This document shows positions 1-10,920 of a stretch of DNA of 64,000 bases, piece by piece. This DNA is from Polaromonas sp. JS666 (GTDB taxonomy: Bacteria; Pseudomonadota; Gammaproteobacteria; Burkholderiales; Burkholderiaceae_C), in the NCBI RefSeq assembly GCF_900103405.1, contig NZ_FNHX01000009.1, positions 62,001-126,000 on the forward strand. Direction: 5' to 3'. Within the stretch, counting starts at the first letter, position 1. Every line of letters starts with the position of its first letter. The notes under the pieces are model-generated. The model was given only the letters and a program-made list of their open reading frames with translations. It searched no databases and was not told the DNA's origin. The position numbers were made by a program, and so were the translations under genes.

Positions 1-1
1 G

Positions 2-229
2 TGGGAGTTCAAGTCGCCGACGACGCTCAGGCGTGGCTTCCTGCCGCTGGAAACCACACGCGGCGACCGGCTGTTCATAGGCCTGCTCAGCGCGGCCTAT
101 GTGAACCTGATTTTTGTCGGCATCAGCGGCAAGCTGGCCGGCTGGCTGAAGCTGGAGGGGGATCCATCGATCTGGATCAGTTTTGTGTTGTCCATGGCCT
201 TGCTCGCATGGATCATGCGCAAGGGCTAG
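2..229 (+). CDS. DUF2160 small integral membrane protein (GlpU-like), 3' part
   Basis: This open frame enters from the window edge and ends at TAG 227-229, so only the last 75 codons are visible. It encodes a WEFKSPTTLRRGFLPLETTR segment, then two hydrophobic stretches (FIGLLSAAYVNLIFVG and ISFVLSMALLAWIM), the usual form of the DUF2160 family. Members sit in glycerol ABC importer operons (GlpU of the rhizobial GlpSTPQUV system), just upstream of the periplasmic binding protein. That context is matched here, with the binding protein starting 108 bp downstream and glpD after it. The exact role of the family is unknown; membrane accessory of the importer is an inference. Confidence 0.75.
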   Translation, partial: WEFKSPTTLRRGFLPLETTRGDRLFIGLLSAAYVNLIFVGISGKLAGWLKLEGDPSIWISFVLSMALLAWIMRKG

Positions 230-270
230 GCAGGACGTGAAGAGAAGAGAAGTGCGTAGAAAGAGGAACC

Positions 271-292
271 CGGCTCATATTCCCCGGAGCCG
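271..292 (+). other. intergenic hairpin before the glycerol binding-protein gene
   Basis: CGGCTC (271-276) and GAGCCG (287-292) can form a 6-bp stem with a 10-nt loop. There is no T tract, so a processing or stability element separating the membrane genes from the abundant binding protein is more likely than a terminator. This is inference from position only. Confidence 0.35.
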
Positions 293-337
293 AACAAGCC
301 TTCAACCACGGGGAGTGAACCAATGAGGAGACAAGTC

Positions 338-2068
<1,731 letters not shown>

Positions 2069-2074
2069 ACCGCG

Positions 2075-2114
2075 GGGCCGTGCGGCGCCTTGCTGCCGCA
2101 CGGCCCATTTTTTT
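2075..2114 (+). terminator. intrinsic terminator after the glycerol importer operon
   Basis: A perfect 12-bp stem (GGGCCGTGCGGC 2075-2086 with GCCGCACGGCCC 2095-2106) has an 8-nt loop and is followed by A and seven T residues. This is a textbook rho-independent terminator and separates the importer genes from glpD. Confidence 0.92.
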
Positions 2115-2207
2115 GCGGATGAGGGCGGCGCTTGCCGCCACGGCGCTGGGGTAAGCTCGTCGCCACTTTTAAAAAAATGGGTTTGTATGGAACGGGAATC
2201 AAAGCCC

Positions 2208-3797
2208 ATGTCGACTGAATTCGCACCTGCTGCCGCCACGCGGCGCCAGGACTTGATGGACAGCCTGGCCGCGCCTCGCCACTACGACATCGCCATCATC
2301 GGCGGCGGCGCCACCGGCCTGGGCGTGGCGCTGGACGCCGCGGCGCGCGGATTTTCCGTGGTGCTGGTGGAGTCGCACGACTTTGCCAAGGGCACCTCCT
2401 CACGCGCCACCAAGCTGGTGCACGGCGGCGTGCGCTACCTCGCGCAGGGCAATATTTCACTGGTGCGCGAGGCCTTGCTGGAGCGCACCACCTTGCTGGC
2501 CAACGCCCCGCACCTGGCGCAGCCGCTGCCTTTTGTCATGCCTTCCTACAAATTCTGGGAAGCGCCGTTCTACGGCATAGGGCTCAAGATGTATGACGCG
2601 CTGGCCGGCAAGGCCGGCCTGGGCGCGACCGAATTCCTCAATCGCCGGGAAACCCTGGCTTACCTGCCGACGGTGCAGCCGCGCGACCTCAAAGGCGGCG
2701 TCAAGTACTGGGACGGCCAGTTCGACGACGCGCGGCTGGCGCTGGCGCTGGCCCGCACGGCCGCAAGCCAGGGCGCGCTGCTGGTCAATTACTGCGAGGC
2801 CACCGGCCTGATCCATGAGGGCGGCAAGCTGGCCGGCCTGCATGCGCGTGACCAGGAAACCGGCCGCACGTTTGAGATCCGCGCGAGCTGCGTGGTGAAC
2901 GCGGCCGGCGTCTGGGTGGACCAGCTGCGCCTGCTGGACGGCCAGGCCATAGGCCGCGACACCAAGCCCATGGTGGCGCCCAGCCAGGGCGTCCATATCG
3001 TGGTGGACCGCTCGTTCCTGCCCACTGACCATGCCCTGCTCGTGCCCAAGACGGCCGACGGCCGGGTGCTGTTTGCCGTGCCTTGGCTGGGCAAAACCAT
3101 TTTGGGCACCACCGACACGCCGCGCCACGACCTGGCCCGCGAGCCGCTGCCTTTCCGGGAAGAGGTCGATTTCATCCTGCGCGAATCGGCCCGCTACCTG
3201 AGCCGGGCCCCGGGGCCGGCGGACATCAAGAGCATCTGGGTAGGCCTGCGGCCCCTGGTCAAGCCGCCGGACGACGATGCCGGCAGCACCCAGGCGCTGT
3301 CGCGCGAGCATACGGTGCTGGTCAGCAAAAGCGGCCTGGTCACGGTGACCGGCGGGAAATGGACCACTTACCGCGCCATGGCGGAAGACGTGCTGGACAA
3401 ATGTTTTGGCGCGGCGCTGCTGCCCGCGCGGGCCGGCAGCACCACCGCGCACTTGAAGTTAGTTGGCGCTCACAACTCGGGCCATAAGATCAGCGAGGCC
3501 CCCGGCCCTCATCTATATGGCAGCGAGGCGGCTTCCCTGGACAGCCTACCGGGCGCCGGGCGCGAGCTGGGCGGCGGCCTGACTGAGGCCATGGTGCGTT
3601 TTGCCGCCCGCCACGAATATGCGCGCACGGTGGAAGACGTGCTGGCGCGGCGTTCGCGGCTGCTGTTCCTGGACGCCGCGCTGGCCCGTACCCTGGCGCC
3701 GGAGGTGGCGACCCTGCTGCAGCAGGAAAATGGGGTGGATCCGCAGCTGGACGCATTTTTGGCGCTCTGCGGCCAGTACCTGAGCCTGCCCAATTGA
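2208..3797 (+). CDS. glpD: glycerol-3-phosphate dehydrogenase, FAD-dependent
   Basis: 529 residues. Oxidises sn-glycerol 3-phosphate to dihydroxyacetone phosphate at the inner membrane and passes electrons to quinone. A Rossmann FAD motif GGGATGLG lies at residues 32-39, followed by the typical KGTSSRATKLVHGGVRYL block, and KSGLVTVTGGKWTTYR in the second half; these identify GlpD/GlpA family proteins. Length is normal for the aerobic homodimeric type. An alternative in-frame ATG at 2187 would add seven residues; neither start has a strong Shine-Dalgarno sequence. Placement after a glycerol importer fits glycerol use. glpK and glpF are not in the window. Confidence 0.95.
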   Translation: MSTEFAPAAATRRQDLMDSLAAPRHYDIAIIGGGATGLGVALDAAARGFSVVLVESHDFAKGTSSRATKLVHGGVRYLAQGNISLVREALLERTTLLANAPHLAQPLPFVMPSYKFWEAPFYGIGLKMYDALAGKAGLGATEFLNRRETLAYLPTVQPRDLKGGVKYWDGQFDDARLALALARTAASQGALLVNYCEATGLIHEGGKLAGLHARDQETGRTFEIRASCVVNAAGVWVDQLRLLDGQAIGRDTKPMVAPSQGVHIVVDRSFLPTDHALLVPKTADGRVLFAVPWLGKTILGTTDTPRHDLAREPLPFREEVDFILRESARYLSRAPGPADIKSIWVGLRPLVKPPDDDAGSTQALSREHTVLVSKSGLVTVTGGKWTTYRAMAEDVLDKCFGAALLPARAGSTTAHLKLVGAHNSGHKISEAPGPHLYGSEAASLDSLPGAGRELGGGLTEAMVRFAARHEYARTVEDVLARRSRLLFLDAALARTLAPEVATLLQQENGVDPQLDAFLALCGQYLSLPN

Positions 3798-3813
3798 ATG
3801 TGTCCTGAATCGC

Positions 3814-3840
3814 TCCGCTTTTTATAGCGGACTTTTCTTT
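3814..3840 (+). terminator. probable terminator after glpD
   Basis: TCCGCT (3814-3819) pairs with AGCGGA (3826-3831) and is followed by CTTTTCTTT. The stem is short (6 bp), so efficiency is uncertain, but it lies 17 nt after the glpD stop. Confidence 0.6.
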
Positions 3841-3976
3841 CTAGCTCTGATGCTGGGCTAGATTTCATACCTGAAATTCAACCCCTTGGCGTGCCGGGTT
3901 CAGCCGCAGTTTTGCGATTTTTGGGTTGCCAGGCCCGTCTGCAAAAGCCCTGTTGGGATATTTTCACACCAGCCGG

Positions 3977-4005
3977 TTGACACTGCCAGGCGATTCAGTG
4001 ATAAT
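3977..4005 (+). promoter_or_regulatory. sigma70 promoter of the ribosomal protein operon
   Basis: TTGACA at 3977-3982 and GATAAT at 4000-4005 are separated by exactly 17 bp, close to the sigma70 consensus. The start site would fall near 4012, giving a leader of about 135 nt before rplN. The 350-bp gap between glpD and rplN holds this promoter, the glpD terminator and the leader hairpin; I see no gene in it. Confidence 0.8.
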
Positions 4006-4099
4006 CGTGGGCTTCGCTCTAAAAAGGCGAGGAATTCTGCCTAACGGAAGCATCGCAAGTGGTTTGCGGTGTGGACGACAGGCCCAAGACTGATTGGCT

Positions 4100-4119
4100 G
4101 GCAATCCCAAGGGATTGCC
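4100..4119 (+). promoter_or_regulatory. palindromic hairpin in the rplN leader
   Basis: GGCAATCCC (4100-4108) and GGGATTGCC (4111-4119) form a perfect 20-bp palindrome centred on AA, 28 nt upstream of the rplN start codon. In RNA the innermost pairs would open to a small loop. It lies in the predicted 5' leader, so feedback control by a ribosomal protein is possible but unproven. Confidence 0.45.
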
Positions 4120-4147
4120 TTCCGGTGCAAGTTGGGAACACATTTAA

Positions 4148-4516
4148 ATGATTCAAACGCAATCCAAGCTCGATGTTGCTGACAACACGGGTGCCAAGTC
4201 CGTGATGTGCATCAAGGTTCTGGGCGGCTCCAAGCGCCGGTACGCCAGCGTTGGTGACGTCATCAAGGTGAGCATCAAAGAAGCCGCTCCGCGTGGCCGC
4301 GTCAAAAAAGGCGAGGTTTACAGCGCTGTGGTCGTTCGCACCGCCAAGGGCATCCGCCGCGGTGACGGCTCCCTCGTCAAATTCGATGGCAACGCAGCCG
4401 TGTTGCTTAACGCCAAGCTGGAGCCTATCGGCACCCGCATCTTCGGACCAGTGACGCGCGAACTGCGCACTGAAAAGTTCATGAAGATCGTGTCCTTGGC
4501 TCCTGAAGTTCTGTAA
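4148..4516 (+). CDS. rplN: 50S ribosomal protein L14
   Basis: 122 residues starting [17 protein letters not shown], the near-invariant L14 N-terminus. L14 binds 23S rRNA near the subunit interface (bridge B8). First gene of a co-oriented run of 18 genes. Normally L14 follows rpsQ (S17) in the S10/spc array, but here no S10-operon gene lies upstream and a separate promoter precedes it. Confidence 0.98.
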   Translation: MIQTQSKLDVADNTGAKSVMCIKVLGGSKRRYASVGDVIKVSIKEAAPRGRVKKGEVYSAVVVRTAKGIRRGDGSLVKFDGNAAVLLNAKLEPIGTRIFGPVTRELRTEKFMKIVSLAPEVL

Positions 4517-4525
4517 GGACGCGCC

Positions 4526-4846
4526 ATGAACAAGATTCGTAAGGGCGACGAGATCATCGTGATCGCCGGTCGCGACAAAGGCAAGCGCGGCAAGATTTCG
4601 CTGCGCAAAGACGACAGCCACGTCGTGGTTGAGGGCATTAACCTGGTGAAGAAACACACCAAGCCCAACCCCCTCAAGGGCACCACCGGCGGCATCGTCG
4701 AAAAAAGCATGCCGATTCACCAGTCGAACGTGGCAATCTTCAATGCCGCAACCGGCAAGGCGGATCGCGTTGGCATCAAGCTCCTGGCTGACGGCAAGAA
4801 AGTGCGCGTCTTCAAGTCCAGCGGCGAAGAAATCAAGGTTGCATAA
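4526..4846 (+). CDS. rplX: 50S ribosomal protein L24
   Basis: 106 residues with the KOW motif near the N-terminus ([20 protein letters not shown]). L24 is one of the two assembly-initiator proteins of the large subunit and binds the 5' end of 23S rRNA. It starts 9 nt after the rplN stop and precedes rplE with almost no gap, in the usual spc order. Confidence 0.98.
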   Translation: MNKIRKGDEIIVIAGRDKGKRGKISLRKDDSHVVVEGINLVKKHTKPNPLKGTTGGIVEKSMPIHQSNVAIFNAATGKADRVGIKLLADGKKVRVFKSSGEEIKVA

Positions 4847-4847
4847 C

Positions 4848-5420
4848 ATGGCAAAGACCGCACCCGCACCAGCTGCTTTGCAGGCCCGCCTGCAAACCCA
4901 GTACCGCGAAAAAATCGCCCCCAGCCTGGTTGAAAAATTCGGCTACACCTCGCCCATGCAGGTTCCCCGCATCACCAAGATCACGCTCAACATGGGTGTG
5001 AGCGAGGCTGTTGCCGACAAGAAGGTCATGGACAACGCCGTCGGCGACATGACCAAGATCGCCGGCCAGAAGCCCGTCGTGACCAAGGCCAAGAAGGCTA
5101 TCGCCGGTTTCAAGATCCGCGAAGACCTGCCCATCGGCTGCATGGTGACCCTGCGCGGCGTGAAGATGTATGAGTTCCTCGATCGTTTCGTCACCGTGGC
5201 CCTGCCCCGCGTGCGCGACTTCCGCGGTATTTCCGGCCGGGCCTTCGATGGCCGCGGAAACTACAACATCGGCGTGAAAGAGCAGATCATTTTCCCTGAG
5301 ATCGAGTACGACAAGGTTGACGCCCTGCGCGGTCTCAATATCAGCATCACCACCACGGCAAAGACCGATGAAGAGTGCAAGGCGCTCCTCACCGCTTTCC
5401 GTTTTCCGTTCAAGAACTGA
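4848..5420 (+). CDS. rplE: 50S ribosomal protein L5
   Basis: 190 residues. L5 binds 5S rRNA and forms part of the central protuberance; blocks such as [17 protein letters not shown] and [19 protein letters not shown] identify it. An alanine-rich N-terminal extension ([16 protein letters not shown]) makes it about ten residues longer than the E. coli protein. ATG 4848 lies one base after the rplX stop, implying translational coupling. The same frame is open upstream inside rplX, but that extension has no family similarity. Confidence 0.97.
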   Translation: MAKTAPAPAALQARLQTQYREKIAPSLVEKFGYTSPMQVPRITKITLNMGVSEAVADKKVMDNAVGDMTKIAGQKPVVTKAKKAIAGFKIREDLPIGCMVTLRGVKMYEFLDRFVTVALPRVRDFRGISGRAFDGRGNYNIGVKEQIIFPEIEYDKVDALRGLNISITTTAKTDEECKALLTAFRFPFKN

Positions 5421-5428
5421 GGCGGGAC

Positions 5429-5734
5429 ATGGCAAAACAAGCTTTACTGCAACGTGAACTGAAGCGCGAGAAACTCGCCGCCAAGTTCGCCAAAAAATAC
5501 GCTGAACTCAAGGCTGCGTCCAACGACGCCAAGCGCTCCGATGAAGAGCGCGCCCTGGCCCGCCTTGAGCTGCAAAAGTTGCCCCGCAACGCCAACCCGA
5601 CTCGCCAGCGCAACCGCTGCGAGATCACGGGTCGCCCACGCGGTACGTTCCGTCAATTCGGCCTGGCTCGCGCCAAGATTCGCGAGTTGGCTTTTGCTGG
5701 TGATATCCCTGGTATCACCAAGGCAAGCTGGTAA
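5429..5734 (+). CDS. rpsN: 30S ribosomal protein S14, zinc-independent type
   Basis: 101 residues, the long C-minus form: it lacks the CxxC pairs of zinc-binding S14 and has [20 protein letters not shown] near the C-terminus. It assembles in the small-subunit head. ATG 5429 follows a GGCGGGAC spacer after rplE; longer frames start inside rplE and are not supported. Confidence 0.97.
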   Translation: MAKQALLQRELKREKLAAKFAKKYAELKAASNDAKRSDEERALARLELQKLPRNANPTRQRNRCEITGRPRGTFRQFGLARAKIRELAFAGDIPGITKASW

Positions 5735-5752
5735 GCATAGGAGAACCACAAA

Positions 5753-6148
5753 ATGAGCATGAGTGATCCTATCGCCGACATGTTGACCCGCATCCGCAAT
5801 GCACAAATGGTTGAAAAAGCCGTTGTGCTGGTGCCGTCGTCGAAAGTCAAAGTTGCCATCGCGCAGGTGCTGAAGGATGAGGGCTACATCGATGGCTTCT
5901 CCGTCAAGACCGACGAAGGCAAGTCCCAGCTGGAAATCGCCCTGAAGTATTACGCAGGCCGCCCCGTGATTGAGCGCATCGAGCGCGTCAGCCGCCCCGG
6001 TCTTCGCGTCTACAAAGGCCATGGCGCCATCCCCCAGGTCATGAACGGCCTTGGTGTGGCAATTGTCACGACCCCGAAAGGCGTCATGACCGATCGTAAA
6101 GCCCGCGCTACCGGTATCGGTGGTGAAGTGCTTTGCTACGTGGCCTAA
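5753..6148 (+). CDS. rpsH: 30S ribosomal protein S8
   Basis: 131 residues, with the typical start [18 protein letters not shown] and a C-terminal block [13 protein letters not shown]8 binds helix 21 of 16S rRNA and, in enterobacteria, represses the spc operon by binding its mRNA near rplE. Whether that control exists here cannot be seen. A Shine-Dalgarno AGGAGAA precedes the start. Confidence 0.98.
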   Translation: MSMSDPIADMLTRIRNAQMVEKAVVLVPSSKVKVAIAQVLKDEGYIDGFSVKTDEGKSQLEIALKYYAGRPVIERIERVSRPGLRVYKGHGAIPQVMNGLGVAIVTTPKGVMTDRKARATGIGGEVLCYVA

Positions 6149-6172
6149 CGGCGGCATTGAGGAGAAACTGAA

Positions 6173-6706
6173 ATGTCTCGTGTAGGAAAAATGCCGGTCT
6201 CCGTCCCTCAGGGCGTGGACGTGGCCATGAAAGACGACCAGATCAACGTCAAGGGCGCCCTCGGCACCCTGGCGCTGGCCCAGAACGCGCTTGTCACCAT
6301 CAAGAACGATGCCGGCAAGCTGACCTTTGCGCCGGCCAACGATTCGCGTGAAGCCAATGCCATGAGCGGCACGATGCGTCAGCTCGTGAACAACATGGTG
6401 ACGGGCGTGACCAAGGGCTTCGAGAAGAAGCTCAGCCTGATCGGCGTGGGTTACAAGGCCCAGGCCCAGGGCGCCAAGCTGAACCTGACGGTGGGTTACT
6501 CCCATCCGGTGGTGATGGACATGCCGGCCGGTATCAAGGTCGAAACGCCCACCCCGACCGAAGTCGTGATCAAGGGTTCCGATCGCCAGCGTGTGGGACA
6601 GATCGCCGCCGAAGTGCGCGCCGTCCGTCCTCCCGAGCCTTACAAGGGCAAGGGCATCCGTTATGCGGATGAGAAAATCACGATCAAAGAAACCAAGAAG
6701 AAATAA
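6173..6706 (+). CDS. rplF: 50S ribosomal protein L6
   Basis: 177 residues, [17 protein letters not shown] at the start and the L6 signature [16 protein letters not shown] at the end. Two repeated alpha/beta domains bind 23S rRNA near the GTPase-associated region. A GAGGAGAA ribosome-binding site lies just before the start. Confidence 0.98.
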   Translation: MSRVGKMPVSVPQGVDVAMKDDQINVKGALGTLALAQNALVTIKNDAGKLTFAPANDSREANAMSGTMRQLVNNMVTGVTKGFEKKLSLIGVGYKAQAQGAKLNLTVGYSHPVVMDMPAGIKVETPTPTEVVIKGSDRQRVGQIAAEVRAVRPPEPYKGKGIRYADEKITIKETKKK

Positions 6707-6717
6707 GGAGCTGCATC

Positions 6718-7083
6718 ATGTTGACCAAAAAAGAGCAGCGCCTTCGTCGTTCACGCCAGACCCGCATCCGCATTGCCACGCAAGGCGTTGCCCGTCTGAC
6801 CGTCAACCGCACCAATCTGCACATCTACGCCAGCGTTATCTCTGGCGACGGCACCAAGGTTCTGGCTGCCGCTTCCACCGCGGAAGTCGAAGTGCGCAAG
6901 GAAATCGGCGCCTCGGGTAAAGGCGGAAACGTTGCTGCCGCGCAAGCCATTGGCAAGCGTATTGCCGAGAAGGCAAAAGCAGCAGGTGTAGAAAAAGTGG
7001 CGTTTGATCGCGCCGGTTTTGCGTACCACGGCCGCGTCAAAGCGCTGGCTGATGCGGCTCGCGAAGCTGGTTTGCAGTTCTAA
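6718..7083 (+). CDS. rplR: 50S ribosomal protein L18
   Basis: 121 residues; [16 protein letters not shown] and the C-terminal [20 protein letters not shown] are diagnostic for L18, which carries 5S rRNA to the large subunit with L5. It starts 11 nt after rplF. Confidence 0.98.
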   Translation: MLTKKEQRLRRSRQTRIRIATQGVARLTVNRTNLHIYASVISGDGTKVLAAASTAEVEVRKEIGASGKGGNVAAAQAIGKRIAEKAKAAGVEKVAFDRAGFAYHGRVKALADAAREAGLQF

Positions 7084-7100
7084 GCAGACTGGAATTAAGT

Positions 7101-7619
7101 ATGGCTAAGTTTCAAGCAAAATCGAACAACGACGCTCCAGACGATGGTCTGAAGGAAAAAATGATCGCGGTCAACCGCGTGACCAAAGTCGTGAAGGGCG
7201 GCCGTATCCTCGGTTTCGCCGCGCTCACGGTGGTTGGTGACGGTGACGGCCGCGTCGGCATGGGCAAGGGCAAGTCGAAAGAAGTGCCAGCAGCCGTGCA
7301 AAAGGCCATGGAAGAAGCGCGCCGCAACATGACCAAGGTCTCGTTGAAGAACGGCACCCTTCACCACAATGTGTTCGGCCACCACGGTGCGGCCAGCGTC
7401 ATGATGGCGCCGGCTCCCAAGGGTACCGGCATCATTGCCGGCGGCCCGATGCGCGCTGTTTTCGAAGTCATGGGCATTACCGACATCGTGGCCAAGAGCC
7501 ATGGTTCGAGCAATCCCTACAACATGGTGCGCGCCACCATGGATGCACTGAACAACTCCACGACCGCCTCGGAAATCGCGGCCAAGCGTGGCAAGTCTGT
7601 CGAAGAAATCTTCGGTTAA
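7101..7619 (+). CDS. rpsE: 30S ribosomal protein S5
   Basis: 172 residues. The N-terminal S5 domain is recognised by [19 protein letters not shown] and [19 protein letters not shown]5 acts in decoding accuracy; mutations in this protein give ram and spectinomycin-resistant phenotypes in other bacteria. It lies in the standard position between rplR and rpmD. Confidence 0.98.
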   Translation: MAKFQAKSNNDAPDDGLKEKMIAVNRVTKVVKGGRILGFAALTVVGDGDGRVGMGKGKSKEVPAAVQKAMEEARRNMTKVSLKNGTLHHNVFGHHGAASVMMAPAPKGTGIIAGGPMRAVFEVMGITDIVAKSHGSSNPYNMVRATMDALNNSTTASEIAAKRGKSVEEIFG

Positions 7620-7631
7620 GGCGGCATTGAA

Positions 7632-7814
7632 ATGACCAAAGAAACCAAACTCAAAGTCCAGCTGGTTCGCAGCCCGATTGGCACCAAGGAATCGCATCGC
7701 GCCACCGTGCGCGGTCTGGGCCTGCGTGGCGTCAACAGCGTCAGCGAACTGCAGGACACGCCCGCAGTGCGCGGCATGATCAACAAGATCAGCTATCTGG
7801 TCAAGATTGTCTGA
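7632..7814 (+). CDS. rpmD: 50S ribosomal protein L30
   Basis: 60 residues, with [20 protein letters not shown] at the start and [20 protein letters not shown] near the end, typical of L30. A small surface protein of the large subunit. It starts 12 nt after the rpsE stop. Confidence 0.97.
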   Translation: MTKETKLKVQLVRSPIGTKESHRATVRGLGLRGVNSVSELQDTPAVRGMINKISYLVKIV

Positions 7815-7827
7815 GCGGAGACTCATC

Positions 7828-8259
7828 ATGGAATTGAACGGAATCAAGCCTGGCCAAGGCGCCAAACATGCCAAGCGCCGTGTCGGCCGCGGCATCGGCT
7901 CCGGCCTGGGCAAAACGTCGGGTCGCGGCCACAAGGGCCAGAAGTCCCGTGCGGGCGGCTACCACAAGGTGGGCTTCGAGGGCGGTCAAATGCCCATGCA
8001 GCGTCGCTTGCCCAAGCGCGGCTTCAAGTCGCACCTGCTGAAGTTCAACGCAGAGGTCACCCTCGGCGCGCTGGAGCAGCTCGGCCTGGCCGAAGTGGAT
8101 CTGCTGGCACTGAAGACGGCCGGCCTGGTGGGCCAGCTGGCCAAGAACGTCAAGGTCATCAAGACCGGCGAACTGACCAAGGCTGTGAAGCTGAACGGCA
8201 TTTCCGCCACGGCGGCTGCCAAGGCCGTGATTGAAGCCGCCGGCGGCTCCATCGCTTAA
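7828..8259 (+). CDS. rplO: 50S ribosomal protein L15
   Basis: 143 residues. The glycine- and basic-rich N-terminal tail ([20 protein letters not shown]) threads into 23S rRNA and is the L15 hallmark. A longer frame opens at 7807 inside rpmD, but GGAG at 7817-7820 sits 7 nt before ATG 7828, which also matches the family start MELNGIKPG. Confidence 0.97.
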   Translation: MELNGIKPGQGAKHAKRRVGRGIGSGLGKTSGRGHKGQKSRAGGYHKVGFEGGQMPMQRRLPKRGFKSHLLKFNAEVTLGALEQLGLAEVDLLALKTAGLVGQLAKNVKVIKTGELTKAVKLNGISATAAAKAVIEAAGGSIA

Positions 8260-8279
8260 ATACCTGACTGGATAAATCA

Positions 8280-9599
8280 GTGGCAACCAACTCGGCTCAA
8301 ATTGCGAAAACCGGCAAGTACGGTGATCTGCGCAACAGGCTTGTGTTTTTGCTGCTGGCCCTGGTGGTGTACCGCATTGGCGCGCACATCCCGGTGCCGG
8401 GGATCGATCCTGGCCAGCTGAAAGAGCTTTTCAAGGGCCAGCAAGGCGGCATATTGAACCTGTTCAATATGTTCTCGGGTGGTGCCCTGTCGCGATTCAC
8501 CGTGTTTGCCCTGGGCATCATGCCCTACATCTCCGCCTCGATCATCATGCAACTGATGACTTACGTCGTTCCGACGTTCGAGCAGATGAAAAAAGAGGGT
8601 GAAAGCGGCCGCCGCAAGATTACCCAGTACACGCGCTACGGCACGTTGGCCCTGGCCTTGTTCCAGTCCATGGGCATTGCCGTGGCGCTGGAAAGCTCGC
8701 CGGGCCTGGTCCTGGTGCCTGGTTTCGGTTTCCGCATGACGGCGGTTTTCAGCCTGACGGCCGGCACCATGTTCCTGATGTGGCTGGGCGAGCAGATCAC
8801 CGAGCGCGGCTTGGGCAACGGTATCTCGATCCTGATCTTCGCGGGTATCGCGGCTGGTTTGCCGAACGCGATGGGCGGCTTGCTGGAGCTGGTGCGCACC
8901 GGTGCCATGAGCATTGTCGTGGCGATCGTGATCGTCGCGGTCGTTGTGCTGGTGACCTACTTCGTGGTGTTCGTGGAGCGCGGGCAGCGCAAGATTCTTG
9001 TGAATTACGCGCGGCGCCAGGTGGGTAACAAGGTCTATGGCGGCCAGTCGTCGCACTTGCCGCTGAAGCTGAACATGGCGGGCGTGATCCCTCCGATCTT
9101 CGCTTCGTCGATCATTCTGCTGCCGGCAACCGTGGTGGGCTGGTTCAGCGCCGGTGACAGCATGCGCTGGTTGAAAGACGTCGCCAGCACGCTGACCCCC
9201 GGCCAGCCGATCTATGTGATGCTGTATGCCAGCGCGATTGTGTTTTTCTGCTTCTTCTACACGGCCCTGGTGTTCAACAGCCGTGAAACGGCGGACAACC
9301 TGAAGAAGAGCGGCGCCTTCATTCCCGGCATCCGGCCTGGTGACCAGACGGCCCGCTACATTGACAAAATCCTGGTGCGCTTGACGCTGGCAGGTGCGGT
9401 GTACATCACATTCGTGTGTCTGCTGCCGGAGTTTTTGATTTTGAAATACAACGTGCCTTTCTATTTCGGCGGCACGTCGTTGATGATTATTGTCGTGGTG
9501 ACCATGGATTTCATGGCCCAGGTGCAGAACTACATGATGTCGCAACAGTATGAGTCGTTGCTTAAAAAGGCGAACTTCAAGACGTCACTGGGCGGTTAA
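8280..9599 (+). CDS. secY: preprotein translocase subunit SecY
   Basis: 439 residues with a GTG start. The ten-helix channel-forming subunit of the SecYEG translocase in the inner membrane. Blocks include [12 protein letters not shown] after helix 1, [16 protein letters not shown], and the cytoplasmic loop [20 protein letters not shown] that contacts ribosome and SecA. Length is normal. It sits between rplO and infA as in most spc operons. Confidence 0.98.
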   Translation: MATNSAQIAKTGKYGDLRNRLVFLLLALVVYRIGAHIPVPGIDPGQLKELFKGQQGGILNLFNMFSGGALSRFTVFALGIMPYISASIIMQLMTYVVPTFEQMKKEGESGRRKITQYTRYGTLALALFQSMGIAVALESSPGLVLVPGFGFRMTAVFSLTAGTMFLMWLGEQITERGLGNGISILIFAGIAAGLPNAMGGLLELVRTGAMSIVVAIVIVAVVVLVTYFVVFVERGQRKILVNYARRQVGNKVYGGQSSHLPLKLNMAGVIPPIFASSIILLPATVVGWFSAGDSMRWLKDVASTLTPGQPIYVMLYASAIVFFCFFYTALVFNSRETADNLKKSGAFIPGIRPGDQTARYIDKILVRLTLAGAVYITFVCLLPEFLILKYNVPFYFGGTSLMIIVVVTMDFMAQVQNYMMSQQYESLLKKANFKTSLGG

Positions 9600-9617
9600 C
9601 TGGGTATTTGATGGGAT

Positions 9618-9836
9618 ATGTCTAAAGACGATGTGATCCAGATGCAAGGTGAGGTTGTGGAAAACCTCCCCAATGCAACTTTCAGGGTGAAGCTTGAAAA
9701 TGGACATGTGGTACTGGGGCACATCTCGGGAAAAATGCGTATGCACTACATCCGCATCCTTCCCGGTGACAAGGTGACGGTTGAATTGACGCCTTACGAT
9801 TTATCGCGGGCACGCATTGTTTTCCGTGCCAAGTAG
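9618..9836 (+). CDS. infA: translation initiation factor IF-1
   Basis: 72 residues forming a single OB-fold S1-like domain ([20 protein letters not shown], then [20 protein letters not shown]). Binds the ribosomal A site and assists initiator tRNA placement. Its location between secY and rpmJ is usual in Betaproteobacteria, and an initiator tRNA gene lies at the end of this same array. Confidence 0.97.
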   Translation: MSKDDVIQMQGEVVENLPNATFRVKLENGHVVLGHISGKMRMHYIRILPGDKVTVELTPYDLSRARIVFRAK

Positions 9837-9866
9837 GCACAGAGTGAAAGTTTAGGAGTAATAGAA

Positions 9867-9980
9867 ATGAGAGTTTCAGCTTCGGTCAAGAAGATTTGCC
9901 GCAACTGCAAGGTTATCCGTCGCAAGGGCGTTGTCCGTGTGATCTGCACGGACCCGCGCCACAAACAGCGTCAAGGCTGA
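9867..9980 (+). CDS. rpmJ: 50S ribosomal protein L36
   Basis: A 37-residue frame, [20 protein letters not shown] then [17 protein letters not shown]. Cys11, Cys14, Cys27 and His32 form the zinc ribbon of the C-plus type of L36. GGAG at 9855-9858 provides the ribosome-binding site. Easily missed because of its size. Confidence 0.96.
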   Translation: MRVSASVKKICRNCKVIRRKGVVRVICTDPRHKQRQG

Positions 9981-10004
9981 TTTCAAGAGTTTTAGAGGAC
10001 GAAC

Positions 10005-10370
10005 ATGGCTCGTATCGCTGGTATCAATATTCCGCCGCAGCAGCACGCCGAAATCGGCTTGACTGCTATCTTTGGCATCGGTCGCACGCGCGCTCGCAAG
10101 ATTTGCGAAGCATGCGACATCGCCTACGCCAAGAAGGTCAAAGACCTGACCGACGGCGACCTGGAAAAAATCCGTGAGCAGATCGCCCTGTTCACCATCG
10201 AAGGTGACTTGCGTCGTGAAACCACGATGAACATCAAGCGCCTGATGGACATCGGCTGCTACCGCGGCTTCCGCCACCGTCGTGGCCTGCCCATGCGCGG
10301 CCAGCGCACCCGGACCAACGCCCGCACCCGCAAGGGTCCGCGCAAGGCCGCTGCAGCTTTGAAGAAATAA
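10005..10370 (+). CDS. rpsM: 30S ribosomal protein S13
   Basis: 121 residues; starts [20 protein letters not shown] and ends with the [20 protein letters not shown] tail that reaches the P-site tRNA. The helix-two-turn-helix region ([12 protein letters not shown]) is clear. First gene of the alpha-operon part of the array, overlapping no neighbour. Confidence 0.98.
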   Translation: MARIAGINIPPQQHAEIGLTAIFGIGRTRARKICEACDIAYAKKVKDLTDGDLEKIREQIALFTIEGDLRRETTMNIKRLMDIGCYRGFRHRRGLPMRGQRTRTNARTRKGPRKAAAALKK

Positions 10371-10383
10371 TTGAGAGGTCGTC

Positions 10384-10788
10384 ATGGCAAAATCACCAAG
10401 CAATAACGCCGCACAGCGCGTTCGCAAGAAAGTTCGCAAGAACGTGGCCGATGGCATCGCCCACGTGCACGCTTCTTTCAACAACACGATCATCACCATC
10501 ACGGATCGCCAGGGCAACGCCTTGTCCTGGGCTTCCTCCGGTGGCCAGGGCTTCAAGGGCTCGCGCAAATCCACGCCTTTCGCAGCGCAGGTCGCTTCGG
10601 AAGTCGCAGGCCGCGCCGCCATTGAGCAGGGCATCAAGAACCTTGACGTCGAAATCAAGGGTCCTGGTCCCGGCCGTGAATCGTCTGTTCGCGCATTGGG
10701 CGCACTCGGCATCCGGATCAATTCCATTGCCGACGTGACCCCGGTTCCGCACAACGGCTGCCGCCCGCAAAAGCGCCGCCGCATTTAA
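10384..10788 (+). CDS. rpsK: 30S ribosomal protein S11
   Basis: 134 residues, [20 protein letters not shown] and the C-terminal [16 protein letters not shown] identify S11, a platform protein of the small subunit near the E-site mRNA. A terminator-like hairpin follows within 10 nt, so part of the transcription may stop here before rpsD. Confidence 0.98.
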   Translation: MAKSPSNNAAQRVRKKVRKNVADGIAHVHASFNNTIITITDRQGNALSWASSGGQGFKGSRKSTPFAAQVASEVAGRAAIEQGIKNLDVEIKGPGPGRESSVRALGALGIRINSIADVTPVPHNGCRPQKRRRI

Positions 10789-10795
10789 TCCCCCG

Positions 10796-10845
10796 TGCCT
10801 GGCTGTCCGGCGGGCGTTTTAGCCCGTCAGACACCAGGCATTTTT
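10796..10845 (+). terminator. terminator-like hairpin between rpsK and rpsD
   Basis: TGCCTGG with GGGC on the left (10796-10815) pairs imperfectly with GCCCGTCAGACACCAGGCA (10822-10840), followed by TTTTT (10841-10845). The stem has internal mismatches but strong ends and a T tract. It could be a partial terminator or attenuator ahead of rpsD-rpoA-rplQ. Confidence 0.65.
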
Positions 10846-10857
10846 ACCAAGCCCACC

Positions 10858-10898
10858 GCCGGCAGGTCACGACCTCCGGCTCCTGCATGTAAATGCAG
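10858..10898 (+). promoter_or_regulatory. tandem hairpins in the rpsD leader
   Basis: Hairpin 1: GCCGG plus AGGTC (10858-10868, bulged C at 10863) pairs with GACCT plus CCGGC (10871-10880). Hairpin 2: CTGCAT (10883-10888) pairs with ATGCAG (10893-10898) across a GTAA loop, a GNRA-type tetraloop. Both lie just upstream of the rpsD ribosome-binding site (AGGA 10910-10913). They are candidates for an S4 autoregulatory leader or a promoter-proximal structure; function is inferred from place only. Confidence 0.45.
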
Positions 10899-10920
10899 CA
10901 GATGAAAAAAGGACACTCAA

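Noticed and set aside
8277..9545. Antisense frame over secY
   Set aside because: His/Gln-rich shadow of a membrane protein gene; no RBS or family motif.
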